A stretch of DNA of 64,000 bases from Aldersonia sp. NBC_00410 (GTDB lineage Bacteria > Actinomycetota > Actinomycetes > Mycobacteriales > Mycobacteriaceae): contig NZ_JAPENM010000001.1 in NCBI RefSeq assembly GCF_026342035.1, positions 434,001 through 498,000 on the forward strand, read 5' to 3'. Made by a program: the position numbers and the translations under genes. This document shows positions 46,096 through 56,132 of the stretch, one piece after another. Under the pieces are notes generated by a model, which saw only the letters and a program-made list of their open reading frames with translations, had not been told where the DNA came from and searched no databases. How positions within the stretch are numbered: the stretch's first letter is position 1; the number at the start of each line of letters is the position of its first letter.

Positions 46096-46572
46096 ATGAC
46101 CGACCCCAATCCCGCTCGACCGACTGCGGTGCCGCACCCGCTGCGCACCGAGGAGTACGACTCGTCGGAAGCCCCGAACACCCAGGGCCGCACCGTGATT
46201 GCCGACACAGTGGTCGCAAAGATCGCCGGCATCGCGGCACGCGAGATCGGCGGTGTGCGCGAGGTGTCCGGCGGTGCGTCGCGGATGGTCGGGCGGCTGC
46301 GCGAGACGGTTCCCGGCGCGTTCGCTGCCCCGAACACCGGACAGGGTGTCTCCGTCGAGGTCGGCGCCCGGCAGGCCGCGGTCGACATCGGGATCGTCGC
46401 CTATTACGGCGTCGCCCTGCACGAACTCGCTGCGGCGATCCGGCGCAACGTCATTGCCGCCATCGAGCGGATGACCGGACTCGAGGTGACCGAAGTCAAC
46501 GTCACCGTGCACGACGTCTGGTTCGACGACGACGACGAGACCGACCCGGATGCGCGGCCGCGGGTGCAGTGA
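46096..46572 (+). CDS. Asp23/Gls24-family envelope stress response protein
   Basis: The 158-residue protein has the Asp23 core: TVIADTVVAKIAGIAAREIGG, VEVGARQAAVDIGIVAYYGV, and IERMTGLEVTEVNVTVHDV at the C-terminus. An N-terminal disordered leader and an acidic tail flank it. In Gram-positive bacteria such proteins line the inner membrane through an AmaP-type anchor. It opens a six-gene operon whose genes overlap by 4-8 bases. ATG 46096 is the first start in a family-like position. Confidence 0.9.
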   Translation: MTDPNPARPTAVPHPLRTEEYDSSEAPNTQGRTVIADTVVAKIAGIAAREIGGVREVSGGASRMVGRLRETVPGAFAAPNTGQGVSVEVGARQAAVDIGIVAYYGVALHELAAAIRRNVIAAIERMTGLEVTEVNVTVHDVWFDDDDETDPDARPRVQ

Positions 46573-46916
46573 CCGAATACGCGGACCCGACCGCCGACAT
46601 CGCCCGCCGCGTCGCCGCAGCGGCGCACTCGGTCGACGGCGTTGTCGCGCTCGACGGCGGGCCATTCGGTGAGATCGCGACATATGTTCCCGGCGAACGG
46701 GTTTCCGGCGTCCGGCTCAGCTCGGAATTCGGCGAACTGCATATCGTCACCGACCTGCGGCGAAACCTGCGCACGGTCGCCGAGGAAGTGCGGGCGGCGG
46801 CGGAGTCACTGACCGGACTGCCCTTCGTCGTAACGGTGGCCGATGTCCGCATCGATCTTCCCGACGATAAGGGCAGTGCACAGAATAAAGGCAGTGCACA
46901 GATGGAGGAACGATGA
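46569..46916 (+). CDS. Asp23-operon small protein with internal 18-base duplication
   Basis: The 115-residue protein resembles a shortened Asp23 domain (AAAHSVDGVVALDGGPF, HIVTDLRRNLRTVAEEVRAAA, VTVADVRIDLPDD). It starts at a GTG overlapping the previous stop. Its C-terminal end repeats KGSAQ twice because of an 18-base duplication. It could pair with the full Asp23 proteins of the operon. Exact role unknown. Confidence 0.7.
   Translation: MTEYADPTADIARRVAAAAHSVDGVVALDGGPFGEIATYVPGERVSGVRLSSEFGELHIVTDLRRNLRTVAEEVRAAAESLTGLPFVVTVADVRIDLPDDKGSAQNKGSAQMEER
46867..46902 (+). repeat. 18-base tandem duplication inside the Asp23-operon gene
   Basis: ATAAGGGCAGTGCACAGA and ATAAAGGCAGTGCACAGA lie side by side with one mismatch. 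The frame is kept, adding six residues near the C-terminus. It looks like recent slippage. Confidence 0.85.
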
Positions 46917-47092
46917 ACAACGCGACGCTCGGGCTGTTCGCGGGATTGCTGCTGGCCATCGCCGGCGCGGCCGGCGGGTTCGGCGGCTTCCTGTTCGCCG
47001 TGGCGCTCGGCGGCCTCGGACTCGCGCTCGGCGCGCATCGCGACGGCACCGTCGACCTCGGCGCGCTGCTGCGGGGCAAGGGACGTGGCTGA
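46913..47092 (+). CDS. Small two-helix membrane protein of the Asp23 operon (DUF2273-like)
   Basis: This 59-residue product, read from ATG 46913, has two hydrophobic helices (TLGLFAGLLLAIAGAAGGF and FLFAVALGGLGLALGAHRD) and ends DLGALLRGKGRG. Size, helix layout and place in the operon match the DUF2273 small membrane proteins that accompany Asp23 and AmaP. Its start overlaps the previous stop (ATGA). It probably helps anchor or regulate the Asp23 layer. Confidence 0.75.
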   Translation: MNNATLGLFAGLLLAIAGAAGGFGGFLFAVALGGLGLALGAHRDGTVDLGALLRGKGRG

Positions 47093-47492
47093 GCCCGGTG
47101 CCGACGCGGTTCCCGGCAGCGCCCCGCCGACCGACCCGAGCAGCCGGGGCGAGCTGGTCATCCGGGGGCGTGCGGTATCTCGGATCGTGGAGCGGGCCGT
47201 GCTCGATGTTCCCGGCGTGCTGCGCAGTTCGAGTCGCATCGGGCCGATCACCCGCCGCGAACTACCCCGCGCAGTGGTGGACATGAGCACACCGCACCCG
47301 AACATCCGCGTCGATGTCGCACTCACCTGGCCCAGCCCGGTTGCCGAGCTGTGTCGCGACATCCGCGCCCGGATCGATGTCGAGGTGACCCGCATAATCG
47401 GTCGTGCCCCGTCCCGTATCGACATCGCGGTCACCGAATTGATCGCCGAGGAGACCTTCCCCGCCGACGCCGAACCGGAGCCCGCCCGGTGA
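47085..47492 (+). CDS. Asp23/Gls24-family protein, second copy
   Basis: The 135-residue protein carries the Asp23 pattern ELVIRGRAVSRIVERAVLDVPGV, IRVDVALTWPSPVAELCRDI and VEVTRIIGRAPSRIDIAVTELI. It is read from GTG 47085, overlapping the preceding gene by 8 bases, and overlaps the next start by 4. A dimer or polymer with the 46096 copy is plausible. Confidence 0.82.
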   Translation: MAEPGADAVPGSAPPTDPSSRGELVIRGRAVSRIVERAVLDVPGVLRSSSRIGPITRRELPRAVVDMSTPHPNIRVDVALTWPSPVAELCRDIRARIDVEVTRIIGRAPSRIDIAVTELIAEETFPADAEPEPAR

Positions 47493-48037
47493 GTTCCACC
47501 GATCCCGTGGCACCGGGGCAGCGTCCACGCCGCACTCCTGCCGCCGCTCCCATCGCGATCGTAGCCGCGATCGCACTGATCGCCGCAGGTGTCATCGCAG
47601 GCCGGGAACTGCTCATCGAGAATGACATCATCGACGAAGCCCCATGGGTCGCCAACACATTCGGCTGGATCAGCAGGCTGACCTGGCAGACCTGGATGCT
47701 GCCGGCTGCGATCGGCGCGGTGCTGGTCGGGCTTTGTTTCGTGGCCGCGGCCATGAAACCGCGCGCCCGCACGCACGTCGGGACCGTGACATCGCCGACG
47801 CTGTGGCTCACGACCACCGACACCGCGCGCGCATCCACGGCAGCGGCGCTGCACGTCGAGGGCGTCGTCCGGGCGCACACCACCGCCGATCGGCGCACCG
47901 TGCGCGTGCATATCGTCAGCGACGAGACGGCTCCGGACGTCATCGACAGCGTGACGCACCGAGTACAGCGGGCCCTCGGCGAGCTCGACCCGTCGCCGAT
48001 AGTGCGGGTGTCCGTCGATCGGCCCGGCAGTCGATGA
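47489..48037 (+). CDS. Asp23-operon membrane protein, DUF6286-like
   Basis: The 182-residue protein has two membrane helices (IAIVAAIALIAAGVIAG and AIGAVLVGLCFVAAAM) separated by about 45 residues, then a soluble cytoplasmic-type domain resembling the Asp23 fold (TARASTAAALHVEGVVRAHT, RRTVRVHIVSDET). This layout matches the DUF6286-like partners of Asp23 proteins. GTG 47489 overlaps the previous stop. Confidence 0.8.
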   Translation: MSSTDPVAPGQRPRRTPAAAPIAIVAAIALIAAGVIAGRELLIENDIIDEAPWVANTFGWISRLTWQTWMLPAAIGAVLVGLCFVAAAMKPRARTHVGTVTSPTLWLTTTDTARASTAAALHVEGVVRAHTTADRRTVRVHIVSDETAPDVIDSVTHRVQRALGELDPSPIVRVSVDRPGSR

Positions 48038-48597
48038 AACGGACCGTCGCCGGTCTCGACCGGTTCGTCAGTGCGATCCTCGGACTCGCCCTCGTCGTGG
48101 GAGGGTTGCTCGTCATCGGCTGGTGCGCCGAGATCGCCTTCGTCCGCGACCTGTTCGAGCGTGCCGACCAAGAGTGGTATTCCAGTGCACCGGAACAGGA
48201 CTGGTGGGGTTGGGCGCTGGCCGCGGCAATGGTCGGCGGCATCGCCCTCGGCGGTTGGCTGCTGGTGGCGAATGTGCGGCCCAATCGGGCGGGTGAGTTG
48301 GAACTGACGACGGGGGTCGCCATCGGTACCGCCACCGTCGACACCGGCCAACTGGCCGGCGCCATCGCCGCGACGCTGAGCCGGGCGCCGGAGGTGGTGG
48401 AAGCCAACGGAACCGCCGTCGACGATCGCGGCGGGCGGACGGTACGGATCACAGTCACGGCGAAACCTGATGTGCCGCTGGAACATCTTCGTCGATTGGC
48501 CGAAGACGCCCGCGCCGATATCGCGCGGGCAATCGAAACCGATGAGCTGGCAACGCAGTTCTTCGTGCATTACCTGCCGGTCGACGAACCGGACTGA
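48034..48597 (+). CDS. AmaP-like membrane anchor of the Asp23 operon
   Basis: The 187-residue protein has two N-terminal membrane helices (VSAILGLALVVGGLLVIGWC and WALAAAMVGGIALGGWLLV) and an Asp23-like soluble C-terminus (GTATVDTGQLAGAIAATLS, VRITVTAKPDVPLEHLRRL). This is the arrangement of the alkaline-shock anchor protein AmaP. ATG 48034 overlaps the previous stop (ATGA). It closes the operon 6 bases before convergent hspR, so the two operons meet stop to stop. Confidence 0.8.
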   Translation: MKRTVAGLDRFVSAILGLALVVGGLLVIGWCAEIAFVRDLFERADQEWYSSAPEQDWWGWALAAAMVGGIALGGWLLVANVRPNRAGELELTTGVAIGTATVDTGQLAGAIAATLSRAPEVVEANGTAVDDRGGRTVRITVTAKPDVPLEHLRRLAEDARADIARAIETDELATQFFVHYLPVDEPD

Positions 48598-48603
48598 ACT
48601 GTT

Positions 48604-49036
48604 TCAGCGGCGGTGCTTGGGCTGCCACACCACGAGTGCGGTGCTGCGCGGCACCGGCACCAAATCCCGGCGGTGGCTCTGCTGGATCCGGCTGATCTCC
48701 TCGGCCATTTCCTCGATCCGCGACTGCAACGCCTCGACCTGGTTGGTCAGCTCGATGATCCGTTTGATGCCGGCGAGGTTGACGCCCTCGTCCTGCGACA
48801 GGCGCTGCACCTCACGGAGCAGGGCCACGTCGCGGGCCGAATAACGCCGTCCGCCACCGGTGGTGCGGTGCGGCGTGACGAGCCCGAGCCGGTCGTAGGT
48901 GCGCAACGTCTGCGCGTGCATGCCGGACAGCTGCGCGGCTACCGAGATGACGAAATACTGCGTTTCCGTCTCGTACTGCGGGCCGCCGTCGCCGACCCTG
49001 GGATCGGTCGGGCCCAGGCCGGGCTGCTTGCGTGAC

Positions 49037-49044
<8 letters not shown>
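48604..49044 (-). CDS. hspR: Heat shock repressor HspR (MerR family)
   Basis: HspR represses dnaK and clpB through HAIR sites and uses DnaK as co-repressor. The 146-residue MerR-type protein has an N-terminal winged helix with [23 protein letters not shown] and a [12 protein letters not shown] segment, then a coiled-coil region (about 80-115). It is the last gene of the dnaK operon. ATG 49044 overlaps the dnaJ stop by 8 bases. Its own operator sites sit upstream of dnaK, giving autoregulation. Confidence 0.94.
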
Positions 49045-50194
<1,150 letters not shown>

Positions 50195-50221
50195 TGGGCG
50201 TCTCCTCCTTTCGCGCTGTCG

Positions 50222-50935
50222 CTACTGCTGGTCCGGCACACTCGCCGGATCGGCCTCGTCCGGTGCGGCCGCGGCGGCGGGTGCCTCCGGCACCGCATCC
50301 ACGACCCCGACCATTGCGGTACGAAGCACTTTCTCACCGAACCGGTATCCCTGCCGCATCACCACGCCGAGCACCGGGTTGGACCCGTCGCCCTCGTGCT
50401 GTACGGCCTCGTGCACGGCCGGGTCGAAAGGCTCGCCCTCGACGCCGAACGGCTTGACACCGAGTCCGTCGAACACACCGGCGAGCTTGTCCGCCACCGC
50501 CTTCAGCGGCCCGGATTCGAGATCGCCGTGCGCGCGGGCCCGGTCGAGATCGTCTAGCACCGGGAGCAGCGCGCCGAGCACCGACGCCTTGGCGGTGTCG
50601 ATGGTCGACTGCCGCTCGCGGTCCTGGCGTCGCCGATAGTTGGTGTACTCGGCCTGCAGTCGCTGCAGGCTGTCGGTGAGTTCGTTGATCTTGACGTCGC
50701 GGTCGTCGGCCGTTTCTTCAACGGCCCCGTCCACAACCTCTTCGACCCCGTCGATGTCCACCGAACCGGGCGGTACGGATTGGTCGCTCCGCAGGCTCCG
50801 CTCCTGCCGCGCCGTACCAGTGCCCGCTAGAGGCTCTGCTACCGGCTCCGCGTCCCGTACCTCGCCGGTCTCCGGGTCGATCTTTCGCTTGTCCACGAAA
50901 GTGACCGGCTCCTGCTCGGTGTTACCTGCGCTCAC
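50222..50935 (-). CDS. grpE: Nucleotide exchange factor GrpE
   Basis: The 237-residue protein has a long N-terminal acidic leader (residues 1-75) and then the GrpE core with a coiled-coil helix ([20 protein letters not shown]) and the beta-wing ([24 protein letters not shown]). It releases ADP from DnaK. The start is a GTG overlapping the dnaK stop by 4 bases. DnaJ follows after 27 bases. The leader is longer than in Escherichia coli but usual in actinobacteria. Confidence 0.96.
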   Translation of the reverse strand: MSAGNTEQEPVTFVDKRKIDPETGEVRDAEPVAEPLAGTGTARQERSLRSDQSVPPGSVDIDGVEEVVDGAVEETADDRDVKINELTDSLQRLQAEYTNYRRRQDRERQSTIDTAKASVLGALLPVLDDLDRARAHGDLESGPLKAVADKLAGVFDGLGVKPFGVEGEPFDPAVHEAVQHEGDGSNPVLGVVMRQGYRFGEKVLRTAMVGVVDAVPEAPAAAAAPDEADPASVPDQQ

Positions 50936-52779
50936 TTGCGCTCCGCGTCGCTCGGCTCGTCGACCACCTCGGCGTCGACGACCTGATCGTCGCCACCCCC
51001 GGCCGACGCACCGTCACCGGACGCCGCAGCGTCGGCGGCCTGTGCGTCGTAGATCGCCTGGCCGAGCGCCTGCGATTCGGTCGCCAGCTTCTCCACCGCG
51101 GACTTCACGGCCGAGATGTCGGACCCGGCTAGCGCATCCTTGGTCTCCTTGATCGCTGCCTCGACCTTGTCCTTCACGTCGCCGGGCACCTTGTCGGTGT
51201 TGTCGGCGATGAATTTCTCGGTCTGGTGGACGAGCGACTCGGCCTGGTTGCGGGTTTCGGCCTCTTCGCGACGGACCTTGTCCTCCTCGGCATGCGCCTC
51301 GGCGTCCTTGACCATCCGGTCGATCTCTTCCTTGGACAGGCCGGAGCCGTCCTGGATCTTGATCGTGTTCTCCTTGCCGGTGCCCTTGTCCTTCGCGGTC
51401 ACGTGCACGATGCCGTTGGCATCGATGTCGAAGGTGACCTCGATCTGCGGGACGCCGCGCGGAGCCGGCGGGATGCCGGTCAGCTCGAAGGAGCCGAGCA
51501 GCTTGTTGTGCGAGGCGATCTCGCGCTCACCCTGGAACACCTGGATCTGCACCGACGGCTGGTTGTCGTCCGCCGTCGTGAAGGTCTCCGACCGCTTGGT
51601 CGGAATGGTGGTGTTGCGCTCGATGAGCTTGGTCATCACGCCACCCTTGGTCTCGATGCCGAGGGAAAGCGGGGTGACGTCGAGCAGCAGGACGTCCTTG
51701 ACCTCGCCCTTGAGCACACCGGCCTGCAGCGCCGCGCCGACGGCGACAACCTCGTCCGGGTTGACGCCCTTGTTCGGCTCGCGGCCACCGGTGAGTTCCT
51801 TCACCAGCTCGGACACGGCGGGCATCCGGGTGGAGCCGCCGACCAGCACGACGTGGTCGATGTCCTTGACCGCGATGCCGGCGTCCTTGATCACCGACTG
51901 GAACGGCGCACGGGTCCGGTCGAGCAGATCGGAGGTGATCTTCTGGAACTCGGCGCGGGACAGCTGCTCGTCGAGGAACAACGGGTTCTTGTCCGCGTCG
52001 ACGGTGATGTAGGGCAGGTTGATGGAGGTGCTCTGGCTCGAGCTCAGCTCGATCTTGGCCTTCTCCGCTGCCTCACGCAGGCGCTGCAGCGCCATCTTGT
52101 CCTTGGTCAGGTCGATGCCATTCTGGCTCTTGAACTTCTCCACGAGCCAGTCGACGATCCGCTGATCCCAGTCGTCGCCACCGAGGTGGTTGTCGCCGGA
52201 GGTCGCGCGGACCTCGACGACTCCCTCACCGATCTCGAGCAGGGACACGTCGAACGTGCCACCACCGAGGTCGAAGACCAGGATGGTCTGCTCCTTGTCG
52301 CCCTTGTCGAGGCCGTAGGCAAGCGCGGCCGCCGTGGGCTCGTTGACGATGCGCAGGACGTTGAGACCCGCGATCTGGCCGGCCTCCTTGGTGGCCTGGC
52401 GCTGCGCGTCCTCGAAGTAGGCGGGGACCGTGATCACCGCATCGGTGATCGTTTCACCCAGGTAGGCCTCGGCGTCGCGCTTCAGCTTCATGAGCGTGCG
52501 CGCGCTGATCTCCTGTGAGGTGTACTTCTTGTCGTCGATCTCGACGGCCCAGTCCGTGCCGACATGGCGCTTGACCGAGCGAATCGTGCGGTCGACGTTG
52601 GTGACCGCCTGGTTCTTCGCAGGCTGACCGACGAGTACCTCGCCGTTCTTCGCGAATGCGACGACCGACGGTGTGGTGCGCGACCCCTCCGAGTTGGCGA
52701 CCACCACGGGTTCGCCACCCTCGAGAACGGAGACGACCGAGTTCGTGGTCCCGAGGTCGATACCGACCGCACGAGCCAT
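50932..52779 (-). CDS. dnaK: Chaperone protein DnaK (Hsp70)
   Basis: The 615-residue Hsp70 has an ATPase domain with phosphate loops [13 protein letters not shown] and [17 protein letters not shown], a [10 protein letters not shown] loop, and a substrate domain beginning [16 protein letters not shown]. The C-terminal lid ends in an acidic variable tail ([15 protein letters not shown]). ATG 52779 follows a perfect AAGGAGG ribosome site. It is the first gene of the dnaK-grpE-dnaJ-hspR operon, whose promoter region has three HAIR-type sites. Confidence 0.99.
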   Translation of the reverse strand: MARAVGIDLGTTNSVVSVLEGGEPVVVANSEGSRTTPSVVAFAKNGEVLVGQPAKNQAVTNVDRTIRSVKRHVGTDWAVEIDDKKYTSQEISARTLMKLKRDAEAYLGETITDAVITVPAYFEDAQRQATKEAGQIAGLNVLRIVNEPTAAALAYGLDKGDKEQTILVFDLGGGTFDVSLLEIGEGVVEVRATSGDNHLGGDDWDQRIVDWLVEKFKSQNGIDLTKDKMALQRLREAAEKAKIELSSSQSTSINLPYITVDADKNPLFLDEQLSRAEFQKITSDLLDRTRAPFQSVIKDAGIAVKDIDHVVLVGGSTRMPAVSELVKELTGGREPNKGVNPDEVVAVGAALQAGVLKGEVKDVLLLDVTPLSLGIETKGGVMTKLIERNTTIPTKRSETFTTADDNQPSVQIQVFQGEREIASHNKLLGSFELTGIPPAPRGVPQIEVTFDIDANGIVHVTAKDKGTGKENTIKIQDGSGLSKEEIDRMVKDAEAHAEEDKVRREEAETRNQAESLVHQTEKFIADNTDKVPGDVKDKVEAAIKETKDALAGSDISAVKSAVEKLATESQALGQAIYDAQAADAAASGDGASAGGGDDQVVDAEVVDEPSDAERK

Positions 52780-52845
52780 TTTGTTCCTCCTTGTGGTTCT
52801 GTCCCACCGGCATCTTTACGCCGGCCGAACGTTGCGCCCAGGCTT

Positions 52846-52866
52846 GCTGAGCGTGGTCTGCTCAAT
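52846..52866. promoter_or_regulatory. HAIR-type operator 1 upstream of dnaK
   Basis: The site reads GCTGAGC, 7 bases, GCTCAAT. It keeps the TGAG and CTCA arm cores and the N7 spacing, and is 67 bases from the dnaK start. This is the closest of three sites in the 436-base dnaK/53216 divergent gap (52780-53215). Apart from these three sites I see no gene in that gap. Its right part probably holds the promoter for the plus-strand gene. Confidence 0.75.
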
Positions 52867-52901
52867 ATTCAGGCCGGATGCCTGACATCCAACCCAGCAA
52901 C

Positions 52902-52922
52902 ACTGAGCGGGGTCCGCTCAAT
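52902..52922. promoter_or_regulatory. HAIR-type operator 2 upstream of dnaK
   Basis: The site reads ACTGAGC, 7 bases, GCTCAAT, spaced 56 bases from operator 1 (start to start). The spacing is about five helical turns. Confidence 0.75.
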
Positions 52923-52957
52923 CTTGCCTCGACATCTCGCGCCGAGTCAATTCCATA

Positions 52958-52978
52958 CTTGAGCCTACTGCACTCAAT
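52958..52978. promoter_or_regulatory. HAIR-type operator 3 upstream of dnaK
   Basis: The site reads CTTGAGC, 7 bases, ACTCAAT, the closest of the three to the published HspR consensus (12 of 14 arm bases). Start-to-start spacing to operator 2 is 56 bases, the same as between 1 and 2. Confidence 0.82.
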
Positions 52979-53215
52979 GTTGCTATCGAGACAACGGAGT
53001 GGGGTTGGAGTTTGTTCCCGGGGTCGCCGAGCGCCCGGCGCCGAACCGCAAACGACACGCCGCAACCAGTTGGCCACAATCGTGTAACCCTGGACACAGT
53101 TATGGCGACAACCTGACAAAGGGCGTTCCCGCCCTGAGATCAGTGTGGGTACGGTGCCAAGACGGCATCGGCCGCTCGCCGATGCGCGGATCTCGTGTAC
53201 GAGAGGGGTCGGAGC

Positions 53216-54508
53216 ATGGCCAACGGGGTCGGCCTCTGGATCGGCGCGGCGCAGAGCACCGCCGTGATCGTCCGCGATGGAGATGCGAGCGTCACCGCGG
53301 ACGGAACCGGGCCACTCACCGAGACCATAGTGCGCGACACCGTGCTGCACATGTCCGCGGAGGGCACCACGCTCGGTGGGCCGGCAACCGACGATGCGGC
53401 CACGGTCACGGTCACGGATTTTGTCGACCTCGTCGGCGACCCGGAGGGTGTTCCCCTGGACGACGGCGCGGCATATCGAGCCGAGGACCTGTACGCGACT
53501 GCCCTGTTCTGTCTACTCGATGTTGCCTCGGCCGACCTCACCGGCGACACGGAGGTCATCGCGGCGTATCCGCCGGAGTGGCCGGCCGATGTCCGCACCG
53601 CGGTCCGGGATTCGCTCGACTACCTCGGATTGCGGCACGTCCGGCTGCAGTACGCCCCGGTTTCGAACGGGACCGCGCGTACACCGGCCGAGCCCGCACG
53701 GGCCGCCGCCGTTGCCGCCGTTGCCGCTGTCGCCGCCGCGGCCGACGAACCGCCGACCGAAGAGCTTCCGGTCCTCCGCGCTGCAATGGTCGACGAACAG
53801 GCTTACTCGGCGGTGCTGCCGGTAGTGGCCGCCGCGAACACGGTGCTGCTTCCACCGATCGCCGCCCCGCTCCGGGTCGCACCGACCGCGCCGACCGCTC
53901 ACGTCCGCACCACCCGCACCCCACTGCTCGTCGCGGCAGGTTTCGCCGTGGCAATGGTCCTTACCGGCGCCACCATCGCGTTCGCCCTGCGCACCGACAC
54001 GTCGTCGGAAATTCCGGCGATCACCGCCATCGGACCGGCTCCCACCACGACCCCACCGGCACTCGCCCCTGCACCGGTGCTTCCCGCTGCCGCCGAACCG
54101 ATCTCGTTCCCCACCGTCACGTCGGTGGAGGCGCCGCCGCCAACGGCGGTCTGGACGCCGCCGCCCGCGCCGGTCATCGAGGTCGCCGCGTCCGTGCCGC
54201 CCGTCGAGTCGCCGAGCCCGACCCCGACCCCGACACTGCCCCCGGCGACAACCACCACGCCGACTACGACCACCACCCCGCCGACTACGACCGAAGACGA
54301 AGAACCGGCACCGCCGGAACCCACCGAGTCGACCGCGGAGCAGGAAAAAGACTCCTCATTCGAGACGCCGGAAGGCGCGCAACCCAACCGGAACGGGATA
54401 CCCGCCGAGGCGGACGATTCGCGCAACCGGAGCCCGTGGTACCCGTTCGACACCGGGCGAGACTACGACTACTACTTCGGAGACACGGACAATCTGGGCA
54501 ACCCGTGA
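53216..54508 (+). CDS. Membrane protein with degenerate Hsp70/actin-like N-terminus and Pro/Thr-rich outer stalk
   Basis: The 430-residue protein starts at ATG 53216. Residues 1-145 follow the outline of an actin-fold half: a first strand GVGLWIGAAQSTAVIVRDG in the place of the phosphate loop, and VIAAYPPEWPADVRTAVRDS then LGLRHVRLQYAP resembling the Hsp70 segment with its AYF, QR and EP elements. The glycine loop is altered, so ATPase activity is doubtful. A cytoplasmic Ala-rich linker, one membrane helix (PLLVAAGFAVAMVLTGATIAFAL, about residue 245), and a Pro/Thr-rich outer part with TTTTPTTTTTPP follow. The gene diverges from dnaK. Function unknown; the Hsp70 link is an impression from motifs. 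Confidence 0.55.
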   Translation: MANGVGLWIGAAQSTAVIVRDGDASVTADGTGPLTETIVRDTVLHMSAEGTTLGGPATDDAATVTVTDFVDLVGDPEGVPLDDGAAYRAEDLYATALFCLLDVASADLTGDTEVIAAYPPEWPADVRTAVRDSLDYLGLRHVRLQYAPVSNGTARTPAEPARAAAVAAVAAVAAAADEPPTEELPVLRAAMVDEQAYSAVLPVVAAANTVLLPPIAAPLRVAPTAPTAHVRTTRTPLLVAAGFAVAMVLTGATIAFALRTDTSSEIPAITAIGPAPTTTPPALAPAPVLPAAAEPISFPTVTSVEAPPPTAVWTPPPAPVIEVAASVPPVESPSPTPTPTLPPATTTTPTTTTTPPTTTEDEEPAPPEPTESTAEQEKDSSFETPEGAQPNRNGIPAEADDSRNRSPWYPFDTGRDYDYYFGDTDNLGNP

Positions 54509-54587
54509 TCCCGCGGGATCCGGGTCGCAGCTGTGACCTAATGTGAACCTCTGCCAGTTCGATCCGGACCCATTCCGAAGGAACTCC

Positions 54588-55937
54588 ATGCGCAAGTGGA
54601 CGGCGCTGCGCGCCGCGGTCGCCGTGGCGGCCCTAATTCTCGCCGGTTCCTCAGCAGTTTCCGTTTCCGAACTCGCGCCCACCGCCGGCGCGGCACCCTC
54701 CGCTGCTACGGCGCTTCCCGCGGAACTCGTCGAGGCGATCGGCCGCGACCTGCACATCACTCCCGAGCAGTATCTCGAAAGGGCCGCGCGGGCACAGCAG
54801 CTGGGCGGCTACGCCGCCGGCTTCCGCACGGCGCGGCCGACCGAGTTCAGCGGCGCATGGCTGAACAACGATGGCGAGGCGGTCGTCGCGGTCACCTCCC
54901 CGGGCGCCGCGGAGCACGCCGCACGGGATGGCTTCCGCACGCAGCTCACGGCAGTATCGGCGAACGACCTCGAGTTCGCCGCGGGCCAAATGAACTCGTT
55001 CATCGCCACCCTGCCCGATTCCGTCTTGGCGCAGATCAATTCGGTCCTGATCGACGTGCTCAACAGCCAACTGGTGGTCGACATCGCGAACAGCCCGACC
55101 GGGCGATTGCTCAACCTGCCGACGGTGATCGGGAACGTCAAGGTTGTGCTGGCTCCCGGCGGCGGCGGTCCCGTCGACCCCGGCCCCATGGGCGGCGACA
55201 CCTACATCAGTGCCAAGGCACCGCTCACCGATGGCGCGGTCACCGAGATCGGCGTGTGCTCGTTCGGGTTCAACAGCGTCGACGCGCAGGGTCGGGCGTA
55301 CAACATCAGTGCCGGACACTGCGATCCGAATTTGACCGGCGGTACCGCGACCGACGGCGGCGCGGTGTACCTCCCCAATCTGCGCGACGTGCGGCAGAGT
55401 CCCCAGGTGGGGTCGTTCGCGCGGGCGACCATCGGCGACCCCGCACATCGAAACCTCGACTACTCGCTGATTCAGTTCAATGACAGCGTCGGCAACAGCC
55501 CGCTCGTTCGGCCGGTCGTCCGCGGCGGTAACGGCACCACACTGACTGTCACCGGGACAGCCGACCCGGTCACCGGGGCGCCGGTGTGCAAGTCCGGGCA
55601 GACCTCGACCTTCACCTGCGGCGTGATCGTCGCCGACAGTGTCGCGACGCACCTGTTCAGCGGCGAGGGTGACCCGCTGATCGTGCACGGGTTCGCCAGC
55701 TCCGCATGCACGCTCGCCGGCGACAGCGGCGGTGCCATCGTGAGCGGCACGCTTGCGGTGGGGATCAGCAGCGGATCCAACTCTGCCAGTGCTCCGTCGT
55801 GCACCGAAGCCAACATTTCTCTCGCACCGGGCGGCGGTACCGCAAGCCTGGGCATCCCGATCCGCGACATCGTGGCCGATATCGACTCGCAGTCCGGCGG
55901 CGGTATCGGCTCCGGCATCCAGGTGCGGACCGGCTGA
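54588..55937 (+). CDS. Secreted S1-family serine protease with propeptide (first copy)
   Basis: The 449-residue preproprotein has a signal peptide (residues 1-36), a propeptide of about 170 residues and a chymotrypsin-fold domain. The propeptide (LHITPEQYLERAARAQQLGG, AWLNNDGEAVVAVT) is of the alpha-lytic protease or streptogrisin type. The catalytic triad is visible in ISAGHCDPN (His), NLDYSLIQF (Asp) and LAGDSGGAIVSG (Ser). ATG 54588 follows AAGGAACT. Cysteines at CSFGF/GHC and CKSGQ/TCG suggest disulfides. Substrate unknown. It is one of two similar proteases. Confidence 0.9.
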   Translation: MRKWTALRAAVAVAALILAGSSAVSVSELAPTAGAAPSAATALPAELVEAIGRDLHITPEQYLERAARAQQLGGYAAGFRTARPTEFSGAWLNNDGEAVVAVTSPGAAEHAARDGFRTQLTAVSANDLEFAAGQMNSFIATLPDSVLAQINSVLIDVLNSQLVVDIANSPTGRLLNLPTVIGNVKVVLAPGGGGPVDPGPMGGDTYISAKAPLTDGAVTEIGVCSFGFNSVDAQGRAYNISAGHCDPNLTGGTATDGGAVYLPNLRDVRQSPQVGSFARATIGDPAHRNLDYSLIQFNDSVGNSPLVRPVVRGGNGTTLTVTGTADPVTGAPVCKSGQTSTFTCGVIVADSVATHLFSGEGDPLIVHGFASSACTLAGDSGGAIVSGTLAVGISSGSNSASAPSCTEANISLAPGGGTASLGIPIRDIVADIDSQSGGGIGSGIQVRTG

Positions 55938-56132
55938 GGCGTCGCCGTGGGTCGTGTCGCCACCGATCGTCGACGATTCCGTAGTTTGCCTGGATGGGTA
56001 TGTATTCGCCCGGGCCACGCAATATAGTCGGATGGCTCACTTGTCTTCACCGGTCGCGCCGGTAGGCAGACTTCCGTACCGCACTACTGCCCCACCCGCA
56101 CTCGCCGCCACGAGCCTGCCGAGGAGACGCCA

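Noticed and set aside
54507-54520. GATCCCGCGGGATC palindrome after the 53216 gene
   Set aside because: It has no loop and no T-run, so a hairpin terminator is unlikely. It may be chance in GC-rich sequence.
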